From: GWE2-51-13 sp041736705
Lineage (GTDB): Bacteria > Bacillota_I > Bacilli_A > Erysipelotrichales > Erysipelotrichaceae
Length of the DNA stretch: 64,000 nt
Assembly: GCA_041736705.1 (NCBI GenBank)
Contig: JBGSTC010000033.1
Coordinates: 1 to 64,000, forward strand
Direction of reading: 5' to 3'
The position numbers and the translations under genes are program-made. Position 1 is the stretch's first letter, and every line of letters begins with the position of its first letter. This document shows positions 50,555-60,241 of this stretch, piece after piece. Below the pieces are notes generated by a model, which did not search any database, was not told where the DNA came from, and saw only the letters and a program-made list of their open reading frames with translations.

Positions 50555-51595
50555 CTAGTAGATCAGCAGTTTGCTGATCTTGTCGATCTCGACGTTGTAC
50601 CGCACGCCTTCGATGATATCGATGATGTTCTGGATTTCGATTTCCAACAACCCGAGAAACGCCACCAAGATCAAGTCCGGATTGGACGAGAATCGGATGA
50701 TGTGTTTGTTCAGGTTATAGTGGATCGCATCCGTGTGGTACTCGATGAAAACGAAATTCTTGTCGTCGATATAGTTCTTGTAGGCGGATTCGGAGACTTT
50801 CTGAAGGAAGGTTTCCGCATCGCAGGTTTCGATCCATTCGATCAGCTTCTTTTTCGGGATGCGCTCGAAGGTCGGGTTCAACACTTTTTCGATTTCTTCC
50901 GGCGATGCCTTATAGTACTTCTTCAAGCGATAGATTTTCGTGACGTTATCCAATTCGATTTGCGTATTGAAGATTTCTTTCATCTGTTTCTTGATTTCGC
51001 CCGAGAATTCCTTCTCGATGATGGCGTTCACCTGTCGGTAATAGACCGCCTTCAGCGCGACTTCACAGACCGTATAATCGAAATCATCGTTGCTCTTCGG
51101 ACGATGGGGTTTCAACGCTTCATAGTAGACCGTATTTTTAAGCACTTCCAATAATTGGTCGTAATCCGTTGCGACAACCAGTTTTTCAAGATCGAAAGAC
51201 GTATATTTCCCCGCGAAGATCGGCATTTGCGCAATCTGGGTGGAACGGTCTTTGTCATTGAACGCACGGATCGTGACGAGGATTTGTTTGATTTCGATAA
51301 GAAAGATCCCGTATTTATAGAAACTGCTCTTGGCGGTATCGCCATATCGGATCAACTGGAGGAAAATCAGGAAGAATCGCTGACGGATCAACATTTCCAA
51401 ATGACCGCGATGGATCGAATGTTCGTTGATTCCGGTCAGGATATCCTTATATCCGGTTTCGTTTTTCAGATAAGCGGCGATTTCGTTGACCGATCGCCGG
51501 CGTAGCAGTTCTTGATAATCGGTTTCCTTCAGTCGTTTTCCGTACATCGCCTTGGCTTTCGAGGCCATCGCGTTACTGGAGAAGGAACCTGACAT
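50555..51595 (-). CDS. V-type ATPase subunit C (V0D/AC39)
   Basis: 346 residues, all-helical funnel protein that links the rotor ring to the central stalk. The N-terminal AMASKAKAMYGKRL and LLEIEIQNIIDIIEGVRY near the end are typical. It is placed before subunit I here, not after E. A strong AAGGAGG site precedes the ATG. Confidence 0.92.
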   Translation of the reverse strand: MSGSFSSNAMASKAKAMYGKRLKETDYQELLRRRSVNEIAAYLKNETGYKDILTGINEHSIHRGHLEMLIRQRFFLIFLQLIRYGDTAKSSFYKYGIFLIEIKQILVTIRAFNDKDRSTQIAQMPIFAGKYTSFDLEKLVVATDYDQLLEVLKNTVYYEALKPHRPKSNDDFDYTVCEVALKAVYYRQVNAIIEKEFSGEIKKQMKEIFNTQIELDNVTKIYRLKKYYKASPEEIEKVLNPTFERIPKKKLIEWIETCDAETFLQKVSESAYKNYIDDKNFVFIEYHTDAIHYNLNKHIIRFSSNPDLILVAFLGLLEIEIQNIIDIIEGVRYNVEIDKISKLLIY

Positions 51596-51619
51596 GTCGC
51601 ACCCTCCTTGTTCGATTCG

Positions 51620-51934
51620 CTATTCTTGATTGAGACAACGCTCTAAGATCTCCTTGCGCCATGTTTCCCGCTGTTTGGCGAACGATTCTTCCAGCGTTAC
51701 CAACGATGCCGCATAGGCGCGGGTTTGTTCTTGTCGAGCCGCGAACAGTTGTTGGGCGAGTTTCCCCTTCTCATGCTCGACGAAATGTTTGGCGGCGTTC
51801 CAAACCTCTTCCTCGACGCGTACTTTATCGAGTTGGACTTGCTTGAGGACTTGCCTAGACGTTTCTTCGGCGTTCTGCAGTTTTTCTTGTGCCGCCAAGT
51901 CGGCAGCGAGAATTCGACGGATAATTTCTTCCAA
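51620..51934 (-). CDS. V-type ATPase subunit H/G (peripheral stalk)
   Basis: About 104 residues, almost wholly charged coiled coil (LEEIIRRILAADLAAQEKLQ onward). It pairs with subunit E in the outer stalk. The start is TTG at 51934 with AGGAGG 7 bases upstream; the longer open frame in front covers the promoter and is not translated. First gene of the operon. Confidence 0.82.
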   Translation of the reverse strand: MEEIIRRILAADLAAQEKLQNAEETSRQVLKQVQLDKVRVEEEVWNAAKHFVEHEKGKLAQQLFAARQEQTRAYAASLVTLEESFAKQRETWRKEILERCLNQE

Positions 51935-51961
51935 AGGGATACCTCCTTGAATGACTATAAA

Positions 51962-51990
51962 AGTATACTCCCATAAAATGGCATTTTCAA
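51962..51990 (-). promoter_or_regulatory. Promoter of the V-ATPase operon
   Basis: Minus-strand TTGAAA, 17 bp, TATACT, 28 bases before the TTG start. Confidence 0.8.
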
Positions 51991-52089
51991 TAAAAGTATC
52001 TTCGTTTAACCATGAATTTGTGAATGTATTGCAGAATAGTACATTGAATTCGAATTTAGTTGTGATACTACCCCTTTTATTAACAACCA

Positions 52090-52117
52090 TAGGAAAAGGA
52101 AGCCCGTTAAGGCTCCC
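52090..52117 (-). terminator. Terminator of the opp operon
   Basis: Minus strand: GGGAGCC, short loop, GGGCTTCC, then TTTTCC. Imperfect stem just after the oppF stop. Confidence 0.65.
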
Positions 52118-52122
52118 TTTGA

Positions 52123-53052
52123 TTACTTCAGCAGCTCTCTGTATTGTTCCAACTCAGGCTCGTTCGCCCAAACGAAGTGACCCGGCGTAATTTCCACAAA
52201 CGAAGGTTGGTGGACGCTGTAGTCATGAAGGTTCTCGGTATAGACCATTAATTCCTTGGCCTTTTCACTGATCGGATCGGGCATCGGGACGGCCGACAAC
52301 AAAGAACGGGTATACGGATGAAGCGGATGCAGGAACAAGTCGGCGGTATTCGCCAATTCGACGATGCGTCCAAGATGGATGACGGCGATGCGGTCGGAGA
52401 TGAAGCGCACGACGGAAAGGTCATGGGCGATGAACAGGTAGGTCAGCCCTTTTTCTTCCTGCAACGTTTTCATCAGGTTGAGCACCTGCGCACGGATCGA
52501 AACGTCAAGGGCGGAAATCGGTTCATCGGCGATGATGAGTTTCGGTTCCATGACCATGGCGCGTGCAATCCCGATACGCTGACGTTGACCGCCTGAGAAT
52601 TCATGCGGGTAACGGGTGACGTGTTCTTGCAACAAACCGACTTCGGCCAACGATTGAACAACCTTCGCCTTGCGTTCTTCCTGCGATTTAAACATCTTAA
52701 AGTTGACCAATCCTTCGGAAATGATATAGTCGATCGTCGCGCGTTCGTTGAGGGACGTGGCGGGATCTTGGAAAATCATCTGGATGTTCTTGATGACTTG
52801 ACGGTCTTCTTCGGCGGAAAGCTTCTCGTTGATGACTTTCCCTTCGAAGATGATCTTTCCTTTGGAGGTCGGATTGATACGGATGATCGAACGTCCGATC
52901 GTGGTTTTTCCGGAACCGGATTCACCGACGAGGGCGAACGTTTCACCCTTGTAAATATCGAAATTCGCGTCGCGGACGGCGATGAAGCGTCCCTTCCCTT
53001 TCGGGAAACTGACTTCGAGGTCGCGGACGGATAAAATGACTTCGCGTTCCAT
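52123..53052 (-). CDS. oppF: Oligopeptide ABC transporter ATPase OppF
   Basis: 309 residues. Walker A GESGSGKTT (near 42-50), signature FSGGQRQRIGIARAM (near 165-179), Walker B LIIADEPISALD, and the C-terminal oligopeptide-ATPase extension (HPYTRSLLSAVP). It pairs with OppD to power peptide import. The start overlaps the oppD stop (TAATG). Confidence 0.95.
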   Translation of the reverse strand: MEREVILSVRDLEVSFPKGKGRFIAVRDANFDIYKGETFALVGESGSGKTTIGRSIIRINPTSKGKIIFEGKVINEKLSAEEDRQVIKNIQMIFQDPATSLNERATIDYIISEGLVNFKMFKSQEERKAKVVQSLAEVGLLQEHVTRYPHEFSGGQRQRIGIARAMVMEPKLIIADEPISALDVSIRAQVLNLMKTLQEEKGLTYLFIAHDLSVVRFISDRIAVIHLGRIVELANTADLFLHPLHPYTRSLLSAVPMPDPISEKAKELMVYTENLHDYSVHQPSFVEITPGHFVWANEPELEQYRELLK

Positions 53053-54110
53053 TACTTTGATACCTGACCTTTCAGAATCGCAGTGATGCGTCCATGCAGA
53101 TCACGAATCGCAACAGGCGGCTCGACTTTCGGGGCACGGGGATCCAACAACCAGGTTTTCGCCTGGTGCGTCTGCGAAATTTGGAAGAACGGAGGTTCCT
53201 CTTCGAAATCGATGCCGATCGCATACGGGTTGCGCGGTGCGAAAGCATCGCCTTTCACTTCGTTGAACAACGAGGGGGGCGTTCCCGGAATCGAATAGAG
53301 ACGTTCACCCTTGATCCCCAATTGCGGTAGACTGGACAACAATGCCCAGGTATACGGATGCTTCGGCGAATAGAAGATTTCTTCCGCCGTGCCGTATTCG
53401 ACGATCTGACCGGCATACATGACCGCGACGCGTTGCGCGACATTGGCGACGACGCCAAGGTCATGGGTGATATAAATCGTCGTGAAATGGAATTCCTTCT
53501 GCAGATCCTTGATCAATTGAAGGATCTGGGCCTGGATGGTGACGTCCAAGGCGGTCGTCGGTTCATCGCAGATGAGGATTTGCGGACGGCATGCCAGTGC
53601 GATCGCGATGACGATCCGTTGGCGCATCCCCCCGGAATACTGGAAAGGATACTCGTTGAAACGATCCGCCGCATTGGGGATCCCGACGCGGTTCATGAGG
53701 TCGATGGCGAGTTGCTTGGCTTCGGCGCCGTCTTTGCCTTGATGTTTCTTGATGACTTCGGTAATCTGCGAACCGATCGAACGGATCGGATTGAGGGACG
53801 ACATCGGGTCTTGGAAGACCGTCGCGATCTTGATTCCGCGGATCTTTTCCCATTCCTTATTGGATGTGATCGCGGCCAGGTCGCGTCCTTCGAAGAAAAT
53901 CTTACCGCCTGCGATAAAACCGTTGCTTTCCAACATACCGGTGAAGGTCTTGGTCATGACGGTCTTGCCCGAGCCGGATTCACCGACGATGGCAAGCGTT
54001 TCATTCTCATATAAATCAAGCGAGATGTTACGAATGGCCGTTAAAATCCGATCACGGACATGGAACTTTACAACAAGATCCCTTACGGATAAAATGACAT
54101 TTTTTTCCAT
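53052..54110 (-). CDS. oppD: Oligopeptide ABC transporter ATPase OppD
   Basis: 352 residues. Walker A GESGSGKTV, signature YSGGMRQRIVIAIALA, Walker B ILICDEPTTALD, and the C-terminal HPYTWALLSSLP module. Nine bases after oppC. Confidence 0.95.
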   Translation of the reverse strand: MEKNVILSVRDLVVKFHVRDRILTAIRNISLDLYENETLAIVGESGSGKTVMTKTFTGMLESNGFIAGGKIFFEGRDLAAITSNKEWEKIRGIKIATVFQDPMSSLNPIRSIGSQITEVIKKHQGKDGAEAKQLAIDLMNRVGIPNAADRFNEYPFQYSGGMRQRIVIAIALACRPQILICDEPTTALDVTIQAQILQLIKDLQKEFHFTTIYITHDLGVVANVAQRVAVMYAGQIVEYGTAEEIFYSPKHPYTWALLSSLPQLGIKGERLYSIPGTPPSLFNEVKGDAFAPRNPYAIGIDFEEEPPFFQISQTHQAKTWLLDPRAPKVEPPVAIRDLHGRITAILKGQVSK

Positions 54111-54119
54111 GGTGGCCTC

Positions 54120-55034
54120 CTACATGTGTGTTTTCGGATCGGAAGCATCCGCAAACGTTTGTCCGACGATATAGAACGAAATCGAGACGCTCGCCAGAAT
54201 GCTGACCGGAATCCAGAACAGATAAGGATAGGCGTTGATGAACGACGTGTATTGACTGATCATCCGACCCAACGAAGGCGTGGCGGCGGTTAGACCGATG
54301 CCAAGGAAAGACAGGACGGATTCGGTCGAAATGATGACCGGGATTTCACGCGACAACAAGGTTACGATGACCGAGGTCAAATAAGGCAGGATGTTGCGGG
54401 TGATCATGCGGGATGTCGGCGTGCCCAAGCATCTGGAAACGAGATTGTACTCGCGGTCACGGATGATCATGACTTGCGTACGGATGAAATATGCGATGCC
54501 GAACCAACCGGTGATGGTCAGCGCGAAAATCAACTTCCAGAATCCATAACCGATGACATACAGCATCATCGTGACGACCAACAGGAACGGAACGTTGGCG
54601 ACGACGTTATAGATTTCAAGCATGACTTTGTCGAACTTCTTGGAATATCCCCAGAACGCGCCGACGGCGATGCCCAAGGTCAAGTTGATCGCGGTGGAAA
54701 TGAATGAAATCAAGATGGATGTGCGCGTCCCGGCCCAAACCGCATCGAAGAGGGAGTTGCCGACATTGTCGGTACCGAACCAGTTCTGCGCGTTGGGAGG
54801 ATTGAAACGCAATGAGAAGTCTAGAATATTCGGAGACGATAGCGGATCGTAATTGGAGAATAGCGGTTGAATCATCGCTATCGAGAAGATCACGGTGGCA
54901 AGAATCAACATCGCGATGGCTAACTTGCTCTTGAAGAAGGTACGGAAAACCGATTTCCAGTAAGAATAATGAGGTGCGGCGATGTGTTCGGAAGCTTGCT
55001 CGTCGATTTCGACGAATAGGAATTTCTTATCCAT
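54120..55034 (-). CDS. oppC: Oligopeptide ABC transporter permease OppC
   Basis: 304 residues with an N-terminal cytosolic stretch, about six membrane helices and the ABC permease EAA-type loop. Residues NWFGTDNVGNSLFDAVWAGT are the usual OppC/DppC N-terminal segment. Start overlaps the oppB stop by one base (TAATG). Confidence 0.94.
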   Translation of the reverse strand: MDKKFLFVEIDEQASEHIAAPHYSYWKSVFRTFFKSKLAIAMLILATVIFSIAMIQPLFSNYDPLSSPNILDFSLRFNPPNAQNWFGTDNVGNSLFDAVWAGTRTSILISFISTAINLTLGIAVGAFWGYSKKFDKVMLEIYNVVANVPFLLVVTMMLYVIGYGFWKLIFALTITGWFGIAYFIRTQVMIIRDREYNLVSRCLGTPTSRMITRNILPYLTSVIVTLLSREIPVIISTESVLSFLGIGLTAATPSLGRMISQYTSFINAYPYLFWIPVSILASVSISFYIVGQTFADASDPKTHM

Positions 55035-56530
55035 TATCTGCGACCTCCCTTCTCGTTAAGGCTGATCCGCGGATCGAGGTACGTAATCAGAATGTCGCCC
55101 AACAGAACCGACAAGATCGAAAGCGCCGTAAAGATGAACGTCAAGGCGATGACGACGTTGTTATTAAAGACATTGATGGAATCCGGCAGCATTTTGCCCA
55201 TACCCGGAATCGCATAGATGCGCTCGGTGATGATCGCTCCGCCGATGGCTCCGATGATGCTACCCGGTAAACCGTGCGCGATCGGAATGATGGCGTTGCG
55301 TAGAATGTGCTTGTAGAAGATTTCGGATTGAGACAATCCTTTGGATCGTGCGAAGCGTACATACTCGGCGGTCGTCTGGTCAACCATATAACGGCGAACC
55401 CACATCAACAGACCGGCGATGCTCGGCAAGGACAAGGAAATGACGGGCAGGATCCAGGACGCGAACGACCCGGCTCCCTGCATCGGGAAGGTGTCCGGTA
55501 ATCCAAGGAACGAAGATCCGAGATAGCGGAACAAATAGATGTACGCCAAAGTCGGAACGGCGATGACGAACACGATGTATCCCATACCGATCTTGTCGAT
55601 CAGCTTTCCTTTACGGGAACTCATGTAGATGCCCATCGGGATCGAAATCATGTAAGAGAAAATCAAAGCGAAGATGCCCATTCTGAAAGAGATACCCATC
55701 ATGGAGGGGTCTTTTCGAATGGTTGCGCAGTCCGCGTAGTTATCGGTGTATTTCAACGTATCCAAGCGGTCCAACGTGTACTTATACGTACAGGAATATT
55801 CGCTGACGCTGCTGCTTTGGGTGACGCCGGTCGGGAAAGTGATTTCCTTTTGGACGGCTTCACCTTGGGATTGCGTCATGACTTCCAAAACCGGCATGCC
55901 TCCGAACGACGGATAGGAAATCCCGAAGTACAAAGTAATCCAGTTTTGGTGGATGAACGGGAAATTACCATCGACATAGACAAGATATTTATGATCACAA
56001 CCGCTACATAATAAGGCTGGTCTACCGCTCCAGTCCTTTCCAATGTAGATCTTACGGTCAAGATCCGGATTCGCTTCGTCTTTGACTTTATTCGGGTGGT
56101 CGAAAACGAACATATTCAAGTAGAACGAAGTTACACGTTCCAGAATCGAGATTTCTTTCGATGCATAGGCGGTGTTCGTCGTTGCGAAAACACCAAAAAT
56201 CCATCCATCGGACTCGAGTTCAGACTTGAGTGCAGCGAACTTGCTTGAGTTGATATCCATACATTCGAAATAGTCTTCTGATGTATTGCCAAACTCGTTA
56301 CGGCAAATTTCCTGTTGTTCGACATATTTAAGGTAACCTAACTCTTCGTACTTGTTGAATTCGTAAGCCTTCAAAGTATCAGGTTTTGATGTGAGTTTCG
56401 CCCACAATTGGTCAGACTGAAAAATGCGATATCGCGGCACTAAGGAGAAGATCAAAAGGTACGCGATGGTCGTAACCATAAATATGGAAAACAACGAACG
56501 AAGGAACCTGATAAAAATGTATTTTTTCAT
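55034..56530 (-). CDS. oppB: Oligopeptide ABC transporter permease OppB (AmiC-like, long form)
   Basis: 498 residues against about 310 in the E. coli type. The added length is one extracellular domain between helix 1 (about 8-27) and the main helices (from about 285), with cysteine pairs that may form disulfides. The same layout and length occur in streptococcal AmiC, so this is a known variant. The C half has the permease EAA region (SKGLSQSEIFYKHILRNAI). Confidence 0.92.
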   Translation of the reverse strand: MKKYIFIRFLRSLFSIFMVTTIAYLLIFSLVPRYRIFQSDQLWAKLTSKPDTLKAYEFNKYEELGYLKYVEQQEICRNEFGNTSEDYFECMDINSSKFAALKSELESDGWIFGVFATTNTAYASKEISILERVTSFYLNMFVFDHPNKVKDEANPDLDRKIYIGKDWSGRPALLCSGCDHKYLVYVDGNFPFIHQNWITLYFGISYPSFGGMPVLEVMTQSQGEAVQKEITFPTGVTQSSSVSEYSCTYKYTLDRLDTLKYTDNYADCATIRKDPSMMGISFRMGIFALIFSYMISIPMGIYMSSRKGKLIDKIGMGYIVFVIAVPTLAYIYLFRYLGSSFLGLPDTFPMQGAGSFASWILPVISLSLPSIAGLLMWVRRYMVDQTTAEYVRFARSKGLSQSEIFYKHILRNAIIPIAHGLPGSIIGAIGGAIITERIYAIPGMGKMLPDSINVFNNNVVIALTFIFTALSILSVLLGDILITYLDPRISLNEKGGRR

Positions 56531-56548
56531 TTCTTACCTCGTGAGAAC

Positions 56549-56579
56549 AAAAGGATTAGAATTGTGTCCTAATCCTTTT
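56549..56579 (-). terminator. Attenuating hairpin between oppA and oppB
   Basis: An AAAAGGATTAG/CTAATCCTTTT stem with a 9-base loop and a short T-run. Inside the operon, it should end part of the transcripts and so favour binding protein over permease. Confidence 0.7.
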
Positions 56580-56610
56580 GTACAATCGTTAATCAGATGT
56601 AAACTTACGA

Positions 56611-58587
56611 CTACTTCGCGCGTGCTTTTTCCCAAGCTTCCTTGGCTTCGGCACGTTCTTCCAGGGTAATGACATGGTCAGTAACCTGACGGAATTTGAA
56701 CTTGTAATCACTGATTCCGTAGTCAGCCCAAGATTGGGTGTACGGTTTTACGCGGGAAACTTGGAAGACACCGCCTTGAGATACGTTCGGGAGCATCAAT
56801 GCGTGACCGATCAAGAAAGCTTCGGCTTTGGCATAGAGTTCATAACGCAGGTCAAGATCAGCGATTTCGGATTCGGCAGCGACATTCAGTTCTTCGAAAT
56901 CGAAGAAACCGGCAGCTTCTTTAGCAGCAGTGTTCATATCCGCACCCGGATCGAAACCTAAGCCCTTCAACAAGTCACCGTTGATCGGCGAGAAGGTAGC
57001 GACGTAGGTCTTCGGGTCGCCATAGTCAGGACCCCAACCGGAACCGACGTTGATGTCGTAGTTGCTCTGCGAACCTTCGTTGTTGTAGTAGAAGGAGTTG
57101 TAGTAGTCATCGGTCGTTTCGGCAACGACGATATTGACTTGGACTAAGCCCGGGAATCTGGATTCCAACATCGTCTTGTATGCCAAACGGGTATTCATGT
57201 TCTTTTGGCTCGGTCCATAACCGACGACGTCGATCGCGACAGGGAAGGTTACGCCTTGAGCTTCAAGTTCGGTCTTGGCAAGCGCCATCTTGGCGGCAGC
57301 AACATCAGCATCGAAATACGGATCTTGGCTGTCGGAGAGGTCGAAGCCCGCCGGGAACAATTCGGAATCGATTTCGGTCAAAGCGGCACTTACCAATTCA
57401 CCGTAAGATTTGCCATCGGAAGTCGAAACGAAGTTCGGGGAAGTATAGGTGTTACGCAATGCATTGAGTTTCAGCTCTTCGCCGACGCCTTGGGCGTTGA
57501 TGGCGGCGCGGTCGATACCACGGAAGATCGCGGTACGGAAGTTTTCATTCAAGATCGCAAGCTTCGTATCGGCTTTTTGCTTGTCGGTCTTCGGGGAAAC
57601 GACTTTCGTCGCATCGTTGAAGTTCGCATAAGCTTGACGGTCGTAGTTGAAGCTGATGTAGTACGTGACGGTGGTCAAGCGGCCGATGAAGATCGAGTCG
57701 CCGTATTTTTCTTTGGCGATCGCATAGGTCGCTTCGTTGTCGGTGTAAACCGGCGCAGCGGACAAGTTGCCATCGTCGAAGTTTCTGAACAGGCTATCCG
57801 GATCGGATCCATCGTAGAAGGTCAATTTAACGTTTTCGATGAAGACGTTTTTCTTGTCCCAGTACGTCGGGTTCGCGGTGTAGCGGATTTCAGATTTCGG
57901 AGTATTGACAGCTAATAGATACGCACCATTGTAAAGGATGGTGTCGCCTTCGGTGGTTCCGAAATCGCAGTTCGCGGGATCCGGGTTTCCAAGTTCACAA
58001 CCGGTTCCTCTGGAAAGCAGGAACTCTTTGTTGACCGGGAACAATACACCGTAGGTGGTCATCGTGTGGAAGTAAGGAGTCGATTCAACTAAGGTGAACT
58101 TCAAGGTGTAATCATCAACCGCTTCGATACCGACTTGGGAGAAGTCAGTGACTTCGCCGGAGGTGTATTCGGCATAGTTTTTGATAACGCCTTCAAGGAT
58201 GTAGCCGGTTTCGGTATTGAAATCGGCACCGTGTTGCAAACCGGTTACCCAGTCATTGGCGGTGACTTCTGCATATTCTTCACCTTCGACGGTTACCCAT
58301 TTAACACCCTTGCGGAGTTTAAATACGAATTCGGTAGCGTCAGCATTAACAGTGTAGGATTCGGCAAGCGCACCGACTAAGTTACCTAACGTGTCGTGTT
58401 CCATTAAGCCATCGACGAAGTTCGCGATGTGCTCGTGGTTGGAAGACTGATACGTTACAGTGTAGTCCAACTGCTCGATATCGGCAGTATAGACATAGTT
58501 GTAGTCGTTACGGTAGACAACTTCCTTTTTGGCGCAGCCGGTCAAAGCGATCGCTGCCACAAAAAGGGCTACTAGTAACTTTTTCAT
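56611..58587 (-). CDS. oppA: Oligopeptide-binding lipoprotein OppA
   Basis: 658 residues. Lipobox ALTGC (Cys18), then a family 5 solute-binding protein. AmiA-like in length and in pairing with a long OppB. It captures peptides at the outer membrane face and hands them to OppB/C. CAGGAGGG site and a consensus promoter. A strong supply of imported peptides suits the M42 peptidase seen elsewhere. Confidence 0.93.
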   Translation of the reverse strand: MKKLLVALFVAAIALTGCAKKEVVYRNDYNYVYTADIEQLDYTVTYQSSNHEHIANFVDGLMEHDTLGNLVGALAESYTVNADATEFVFKLRKGVKWVTVEGEEYAEVTANDWVTGLQHGADFNTETGYILEGVIKNYAEYTSGEVTDFSQVGIEAVDDYTLKFTLVESTPYFHTMTTYGVLFPVNKEFLLSRGTGCELGNPDPANCDFGTTEGDTILYNGAYLLAVNTPKSEIRYTANPTYWDKKNVFIENVKLTFYDGSDPDSLFRNFDDGNLSAAPVYTDNEATYAIAKEKYGDSIFIGRLTTVTYYISFNYDRQAYANFNDATKVVSPKTDKQKADTKLAILNENFRTAIFRGIDRAAINAQGVGEELKLNALRNTYTSPNFVSTSDGKSYGELVSAALTEIDSELFPAGFDLSDSQDPYFDADVAAAKMALAKTELEAQGVTFPVAIDVVGYGPSQKNMNTRLAYKTMLESRFPGLVQVNIVVAETTDDYYNSFYYNNEGSQSNYDINVGSGWGPDYGDPKTYVATFSPINGDLLKGLGFDPGADMNTAAKEAAGFFDFEELNVAAESEIADLDLRYELYAKAEAFLIGHALMLPNVSQGGVFQVSRVKPYTQSWADYGISDYKFKFRQVTDHVITLEERAEAKEAWEKARAK

Positions 58588-58627
58588 CTTAACCCTCCTG
58601 TAGAAAGTACATTTGTACTATGTATCT

Positions 58628-58656
58628 ATTTTATCTGTCCGTTTGGGTAGTGTCAA
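58628..58656 (-). promoter_or_regulatory. Promoter of the opp operon
   Basis: Minus-strand TTGACA, 17 bp, TAAAAT. A consensus -35 and the best promoter match in the window. Confidence 0.85.
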
Positions 58657-58788
58657 TGATTATTTCACTTCCCTTTCACATTTACGGCAAGTTTCCGCAA
58701 CAAATTACATATTTGTTTCATATTCTTTCATTATTTTCAGAGCAATTCTTAACAATGTCTTTCCCCGTACTTCTCTGCTGGAAAACTG
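58657..58788. other. Intergenic stretch, nothing recognised
   Basis: AT-rich sequence between the divergent opp promoter and the tRNA-Ser promoter. No gene or hairpin was seen. Confidence 0.4.
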
Positions 58789-58817
58789 TCGACAAGCCTG
58801 TTTTTTTTTGATATACT
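58789..58817 (+). promoter_or_regulatory. Promoter of tRNA-Ser
   Basis: TCGACA, 17 bp, TATACT, ending 10 bases before the tRNA. Confidence 0.7.
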
Positions 58818-58827
58818 TGAAAACGCT

Positions 58828-58918
58828 GGAGGAATACTCAAGTGGTTGAAGAGGTCGGTTTCGAAAACCGATAGGAGTTGCAAGGCTCGCGCGGGTTCAA
58901 ATCCTGCTTCCTCCGCCA
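58828..58918 (+). tRNA. tRNA-Ser (CGA)
   Basis: The acceptor GGAGGAA pairs with TTCCTCC. The anticodon loop TTCGAAA gives anticodon CGA, the long variable arm (TAGGAGTTGCAAGGCTCGCG region) is typical of tRNA-Ser, the T loop has GTTCAAA, the discriminator is G, and the 3' CCA is encoded. Confidence 0.95.
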
Positions 58919-58928
58919 ATCGAAAACA

Positions 58929-58954
58929 AACCGGAAAAACTCCGGTTTTTTTAT
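58929..58954 (+). terminator. Terminator of tRNA-Ser
   Basis: ACCGGA AAAAC TCCGGT followed by seven T. Confidence 0.85.
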
Positions 58955-58976
58955 ATGTTTTTGAGCCGATGTAAAG

Positions 58977-59000
58977 AAAAACACCTGTTTCCAGGTGCTT
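58977..59000 (-). terminator. Terminator of the licD-to-PFK operon
   Basis: Minus strand: CACCTGG AAA CAGGTG, then TTTTTC, just after the phosphofructokinase stop. Confidence 0.82.
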
Positions 59001-59006
59001 TCGGGA

Positions 59007-60212
59007 TTATTTCTTGTAGTAAGGTTTAACAAACGCCGGTAATCCGCCGTCCATCAATACGACTGGGGACCCTTGGATCAAGGGCTTCATGTAGTCGATC
59101 GCATCTTGCGTCACACCACGGTAGTTCGGCAGCGCCCATTCGACCGGGAAGTTCTTCACATGGTTGGCGACGTTGCTGGCGGCCGTGGCGAAGAACTCGA
59201 CGTCGTATTCGGCACCGGGTTTACGCTTCACGCCGACCATCTGGCCGGTGAAGGCTTTGTCCATGCTGCGCATATGCGCGCTCATGCCCAACTTGAAGGA
59301 TTCTTCGACGTCGACCAAGGATTGCTCGGTGGCGTGGCAACGTTGCGCGGTGCTCAAATCCTGGACTTTGACGCGGTTCGATGCACCAGAGTCCAAAATC
59401 ATGTCGCGGATCGCGTTGGCGGCTCCGCCGAGGACGGCATGGCCGAACCCGTCGTTTTTCGCTTCCGCGGCGGCAAGATAAGTTCCATCCGCATAACGGG
59501 CGCCTTCGGAAACGACGATGTAGCACTTGTTCTTTTCCGTCATCGATTTACGGACTTCTTCAAGGAAGACTTCCTTGTCGAAGGGGATTTCAGGCAATAC
59601 GACCAAGTCGACGACACCGCTCAACGCGGCGGATGCGGCTAACCAGCCGGCATCGCGTCCCATGGTTTCAAGGACGAAGACTTCCTGACGGGTATAGACG
59701 TTGAAGTCCAACCAGGTTTGAAGCGCGGTCGTCGCGATGAATTTCGCGGCGGATGCGTATCCCGGGCAATGGTCGGTGACCATCAAGTCGTTGTCGACGG
59801 TTTTCGGGCAACCGACGAAACGACGGTTGGTGATGCCCTTCTTCTCGGCATATTCGCTTAATGCATAGACCGTATCCATGGAGTCGTTGCCGCCGATATA
59901 GAACAAGGTTTCGATATCGTACTTCTCCATGACTTGGATCAATTTTTCAAAATCGGCGATGTTGGTTCTTTTCAATTTGTAACGGCAGGATCCAAGCGCG
60001 CTGGACGGCGTTTGACGCAAGATACGGTTTTCATCTTCGCTCATGTTCGTCAAATCGACCATGCGTTCCTGCAGGATGCCTTCGATTCCGTTCAAACCAC
60101 CGTAAACGGTCATATAAATCGGGTTTAATTGGTTGGCCTTAACGACTCCGGCCAAGGTGGCGTTGATGACCGAAGTCGGTCCGCCGGACTGTGCAACAAG
60201 ACAATTTGCCAT
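59007..60212 (-). CDS. PPi-dependent 6-phosphofructokinase
   Basis: About 401 residues of the PfkA superfamily. The phosphoryl-donor signatures are of the PPi kind: GGNDS with Asp110 where ATP enzymes have Gly, and PKTVDND with Lys137 where ATP enzymes have Gly. It makes fructose-1,6-bisphosphate reversibly from PPi, saving ATP in a fermenter. The ATG at 60212 follows AGAGGAGGACA. Last gene of the operon, 29 bases after the ABC-F gene. Confidence 0.9.
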   Translation of the reverse strand: MANCLVAQSGGPTSVINATLAGVVKANQLNPIYMTVYGGLNGIEGILQERMVDLTNMSEDENRILRQTPSSALGSCRYKLKRTNIADFEKLIQVMEKYDIETLFYIGGNDSMDTVYALSEYAEKKGITNRRFVGCPKTVDNDLMVTDHCPGYASAAKFIATTALQTWLDFNVYTRQEVFVLETMGRDAGWLAASAALSGVVDLVVLPEIPFDKEVFLEEVRKSMTEKNKCYIVVSEGARYADGTYLAAAEAKNDGFGHAVLGGAANAIRDMILDSGASNRVKVQDLSTAQRCHATEQSLVDVEESFKLGMSAHMRSMDKAFTGQMVGVKRKPGAEYDVEFFATAASNVANHVKNFPVEWALPNYRGVTQDAIDYMKPLIQGSPVVLMDGGLPAFVKPYYKK

Positions 60213-60241
60213 AGTGTCCTCCTCTTTCAATTGCGATAATA

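Noticed and set aside
55034..56530. The large insertion in OppB as a new fusion
   Set aside because: Streptococcal AmiC has the same length and layout, so this is a known variant.
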